Below, piece after piece: positions 6,143 through 7,327 of a stretch of 7,327 nucleotides of DNA; position 1 is the stretch's first letter, and each line of letters opens with the position of its first letter. The notes under the pieces are model-generated. The model was not told the DNA's origin. It did not search any database and worked only from the letters and a program-made list of their open reading frames with translations. The stretch spans positions 1-7,327 of the forward strand of contig JAWXVA010000120.1 in assembly GCA_044425815.1 (NCBI GenBank), written 5' to 3'. Position numbers and translations under genes: made by a program. This DNA comes from CAUPWF01 sp044425815. GTDB lineage: Bacteria; Bacillota; Clostridia; Lachnospirales; Lachnospiraceae.

Positions 6143-6397
6143 TTAAAATTTTCCCTTTACCATATCGTTTATTTTTCCATCAATATAGTCAATAGTTCTA
6201 TATTTCTTCCTCGCTAATAATGGATTTCCTCTTCCGTATACGCTTTTTCGACTACGTTTAGAAAAATGTAAATCCTTAGAAGAGATTTTTCTTACCTGTG
6301 CACGCTCTTCATCTTGCGTCATAATACGTATTTTATCAATTGGCATTCCCACGATACGTTCTATACTTTTTCTTATATTATTGCTCATATTATACAT
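6143..6397 (-). CDS. Unrecognised small, very basic 84-aa protein
   Basis: The start at 6397 is chosen over the ATG at 6388 because GAGGG sits about 6 nt before the first. The protein has no membrane segment or cysteine. The N-terminal half has RKSIERIVGMPIDKIRIMTQDEE, mixed helix and strand; residues about 42-67 are dense in Lys and Arg (HFSKRSRKSVYGRGN, LLARKKYR), as in nucleic-acid-binding or ribosome-associated small proteins; the end is amphipathic (IDYIDGKINDMVKGKF). It is the first gene of a two-gene minus-strand operon with the tail-anchored 207-aa protein. The pairing of a basic cytosolic protein with an acidic membrane-anchored one suggests interaction, but I recognise no family and infer no function. 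Confidence 0.75.
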   Translation of the reverse strand: MYNMSNNIRKSIERIVGMPIDKIRIMTQDEERAQVRKISSKDLHFSKRSRKSVYGRGNPLLARKKYRTIDYIDGKINDMVKGKF

Positions 6398-6463
6398 AAA
6401 AATCCCTCAATTCTTCCCTCGGCAGGAAATTACGTTACACACCTACTGTCTTAGGTACTCTTA

Positions 6464-6491
6464 ATTACCTATACACCATATTATGTTAAAT
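6464..6491 (+). other. dif: dif-like Xer recombination site
   Basis: The 28 bp divide into ATTACCTATAC (XerC-type arm), ACCATA (6-nt spacer) and TTATGTTAAAT (XerD-type arm). The right arm is identical to the XerD half of E. coli dif and differs at two positions from the B. subtilis half TTATGTAAACT. The left arm matches 7 of 11 positions of the B. subtilis left half ACTTCCTAGAA. The 11-6-11 geometry is exact. It lies in non-coding DNA upstream of the 84-aa gene. It could be the chromosomal dif site, a diverged att-type dif of a Xer-using mobile element, or a coincidence in AT-rich DNA; comparison is from memory. Confidence 0.5.
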
Positions 6492-6509
6492 TGCATTTTT
6501 TGTTACCAA
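6480..6509 (-). promoter_or_regulatory. Possible promoter of the 84-aa / 207-aa operon
   Basis: On the minus strand TTGGTA (6509-6504) and CATAAT (6485-6480) are separated by 18 nt, a fair sigma-A-type match, with a leader of about 75 nt. The -10 overlaps the dif-like site at 6464-6491, so Xer binding could affect transcription if both are real. Confidence 0.4.
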
Positions 6510-6615
6510 TCCCCAAATATATAGTATTGATTATACTACCACAAACAAATTCAAATATCAAGCATTTTTCTTCATCGTCAGCTCTGAATCTGAAGCAAAC
6601 ATGATAATGTCCTTA

Positions 6616-6658
6616 TATACCACATGTGATTATGTCCCAACTTGCGATGTGTGGTATA
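6616..6658. repeat. Inverted repeat TATACCACA / TGTGGTATA at the IS left end
   Basis: Perfect 9-bp arms (6616-6624 and 6650-6658) are separated by 25 nt, and the right arm overlaps the -10 box of the transposase. It may be a hairpin that shields the transposase mRNA from outside transcription, a binding site for the transposase, or part of the terminal region of the element. Confidence 0.45.
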
Positions 6659-6660
6659 AT
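6655..6660 (+). promoter_or_regulatory. Extended -10 promoter of the transposase
   Basis: TATAAT is preceded by TGG (6652-6654), giving the TGnTATAAT extended -10 form, 32 nt before the transposase ATG. The -35 region is poor, as is usual with extended -10 promoters. Confidence 0.5.
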
Positions 6661-6692
6661 CATCCCTCATTACATTTTAAGAGGAGACATCT

Positions 6693-7327
6693 ATGAGAAA
6701 GGTTACATTATCAATGAAAAATCAAGAACAATACGAAATCATCAAACGACTTGCCGAGGGTCATATCTCCAAAGAGTATGCTTCAGTTAAAATAGGCTGT
6801 ACTATCAGACACATTAATCGTTTACTACAGAAGTACAAAACCAAAGGAAAAGAAGGATTCATTCACGGCAATAAAGGTCGTAAGCCTGCGCACGCTCTTA
6901 CCGATGCTCAGAAGGCAGATATCATTTCTATATACAATAATAAGTACTGGGATTGCAATTTCGCACACTGTTGTGAACTTCTACTAAAACATGACAATAT
7001 CAAAATATCACCAGCTACACTTCGTAAATTATTATTTGAGGAATACATTCTTTCACCTCGTGCAACTAGACGCACAAAAAAGCATATGAAAAAGTTACTG
7101 CATGATTTACACAAGACAACAAAATCTAAAAAAGAGAAGAAACTCATTGAAGCTAGTATTGTTCATATAGAAGATTCTCACTCACGACGTCCACGTTGTG
7201 CTTATTTCGGTGAAATGATTCAAATGGATGCTTCGGTTCATCTTTGGTTTGGCGATACGAAAGTACATCTTCATGCAGCTATTGATGATAGCACTGGTAC
7301 CATTGTAGGCGCGTACTTTGATACTCA
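6693..7327 (+). CDS. ISNCY-family DDE transposase (5' part, runs off the window)
   Basis: The frame is open from ATG 6693 to the window end, 211 complete codons. The start has AAGAGGAG at 6679-6686, 6 nt upstream. Residues about 10-45 form a helix-turn-helix (IIKRLAEGHISKEYASVKIG, then RHINRLLQKYK), followed by GFIHGNKGRKP, the hinge typical of ISNCY/IS1202-like transposases. A second DNA-binding region (SPATLRKLLFEEYILSPRATR, about residues 107-129) precedes the start of the RNase H-fold core. D179 in EMIQMDASVHLWFG is the first catalytic Asp, and HAAIDDSTGTIVGAYFD follows as expected. The remaining acidic residues lie beyond the window. The enzyme would cut and join the ends of the IS. No frameshift is visible, so the element may be active. 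Family assignment is by recognisable motif order. Confidence 0.88.
   Translation, partial: MRKVTLSMKNQEQYEIIKRLAEGHISKEYASVKIGCTIRHINRLLQKYKTKGKEGFIHGNKGRKPAHALTDAQKADIISIYNNKYWDCNFAHCCELLLKHDNIKISPATLRKLLFEEYILSPRATRRTKKHMKKLLHDLHKTTKSKKEKKLIEASIVHIEDSHSRRPRCAYFGEMIQMDASVHLWFGDTKVHLHAAIDDSTGTIVGAYFDT

Larger units (their letters stand above)
6633..7327 (+). mobile_element. Insertion sequence of ISNCY / IS1202-like type, left part only
   Basis: The transposase gene at 6693 belongs to this element. The left boundary is uncertain: I place it provisionally at TGTCCC (6633), because terminal repeats of this group often start with a TG-rich end close to the transposase gene. The right end and its inverted repeat lie beyond the window, so the ends and target duplication cannot be checked here. 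Confidence 0.5.

Noticed and set aside
6908..7147. 79-codon open frame on the minus strand
   Set aside because: It is antisense to the transposase; its Phe/Ser/Cys-rich peptide is what reading Lys-rich coding DNA backwards gives.
1..7327. CRISPR array, tRNA or rRNA genes
   Set aside because: No regularly spaced direct repeats, no cloverleaf with a TTCGA-type arm, and no rRNA-like conserved stretch was seen on either strand.

Overview
The window is AT-rich, with strong purine-rich ribosome binding sites (GGAG/GAGGG type) and protein signatures typical of Clostridia. The Rpn-type nuclease remnant, the short SecB-like chaperone and the ISNCY/IS1202-like transposase all fit a Lachnospiraceae-like Bacillota genome. 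The taxon is inferred from these features only. The region looks like an accessory or genomic-junk zone: gene fragments, a probable toxin-antitoxin-type locus, uncharacterised genes, an insertion sequence and a Xer/dif-like site lie side by side with little sign of housekeeping function.

Layout from left to right. (1) 1-249, minus strand: C-terminal part of an Rpn/PD-(D/E)XK nuclease-like gene that has lost its 5' part. (2) 270-1345, minus strand: a three-gene cassette read from right to left. It has a probable ADP-ribosyltransferase-fold protein (1345-797), a 20-codon mini-ORF starting 1 nt after its stop (795-733), a SecB-like chaperone (694-317) and a hairpin terminator (270-299). The order and types match toxin-antitoxin-chaperone (TAC) systems, most closely CmdTAC, an anti-phage system with an mRNA ADP-ribosyltransferase toxin and a SecB-like chaperone. 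The toxin N-terminus and the antitoxin both look truncated, so the cassette may be decayed. (3) 1346-1560: divergent control region. (4) 1561-5279, plus strand: an unrecognised 109-aa protein and a very large 1126-aa protein. The large protein has a long beta-rich region, an Ala/Gly/Ser linker, a fibronectin-III-like domain, a helix-pair region and a C-terminal PA-I/LecA-like lectin domain. A strong terminator follows at 5339-5384. (5) 5501-6397, minus strand: an unrecognised two-gene operon with a small very basic protein (84 aa) and a C-tail-anchored helical protein (207 aa). (6) 6398-6692: no gene, but a 28-bp sequence closely resembling a chromosomal dif / Xer recombination site (6464-6491), followed by the left end of an insertion sequence. 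(7) 6693-7327, plus strand: the 5' part of an ISNCY-type DDE transposase that runs off the window.

The most interesting items are the TAC/CmdTAC-like cassette with apparent decay, the two-gene lectin locus whose function I cannot name, and the dif-like site lying between the small operon and an IS whose group has been linked in the literature to Xer sites.
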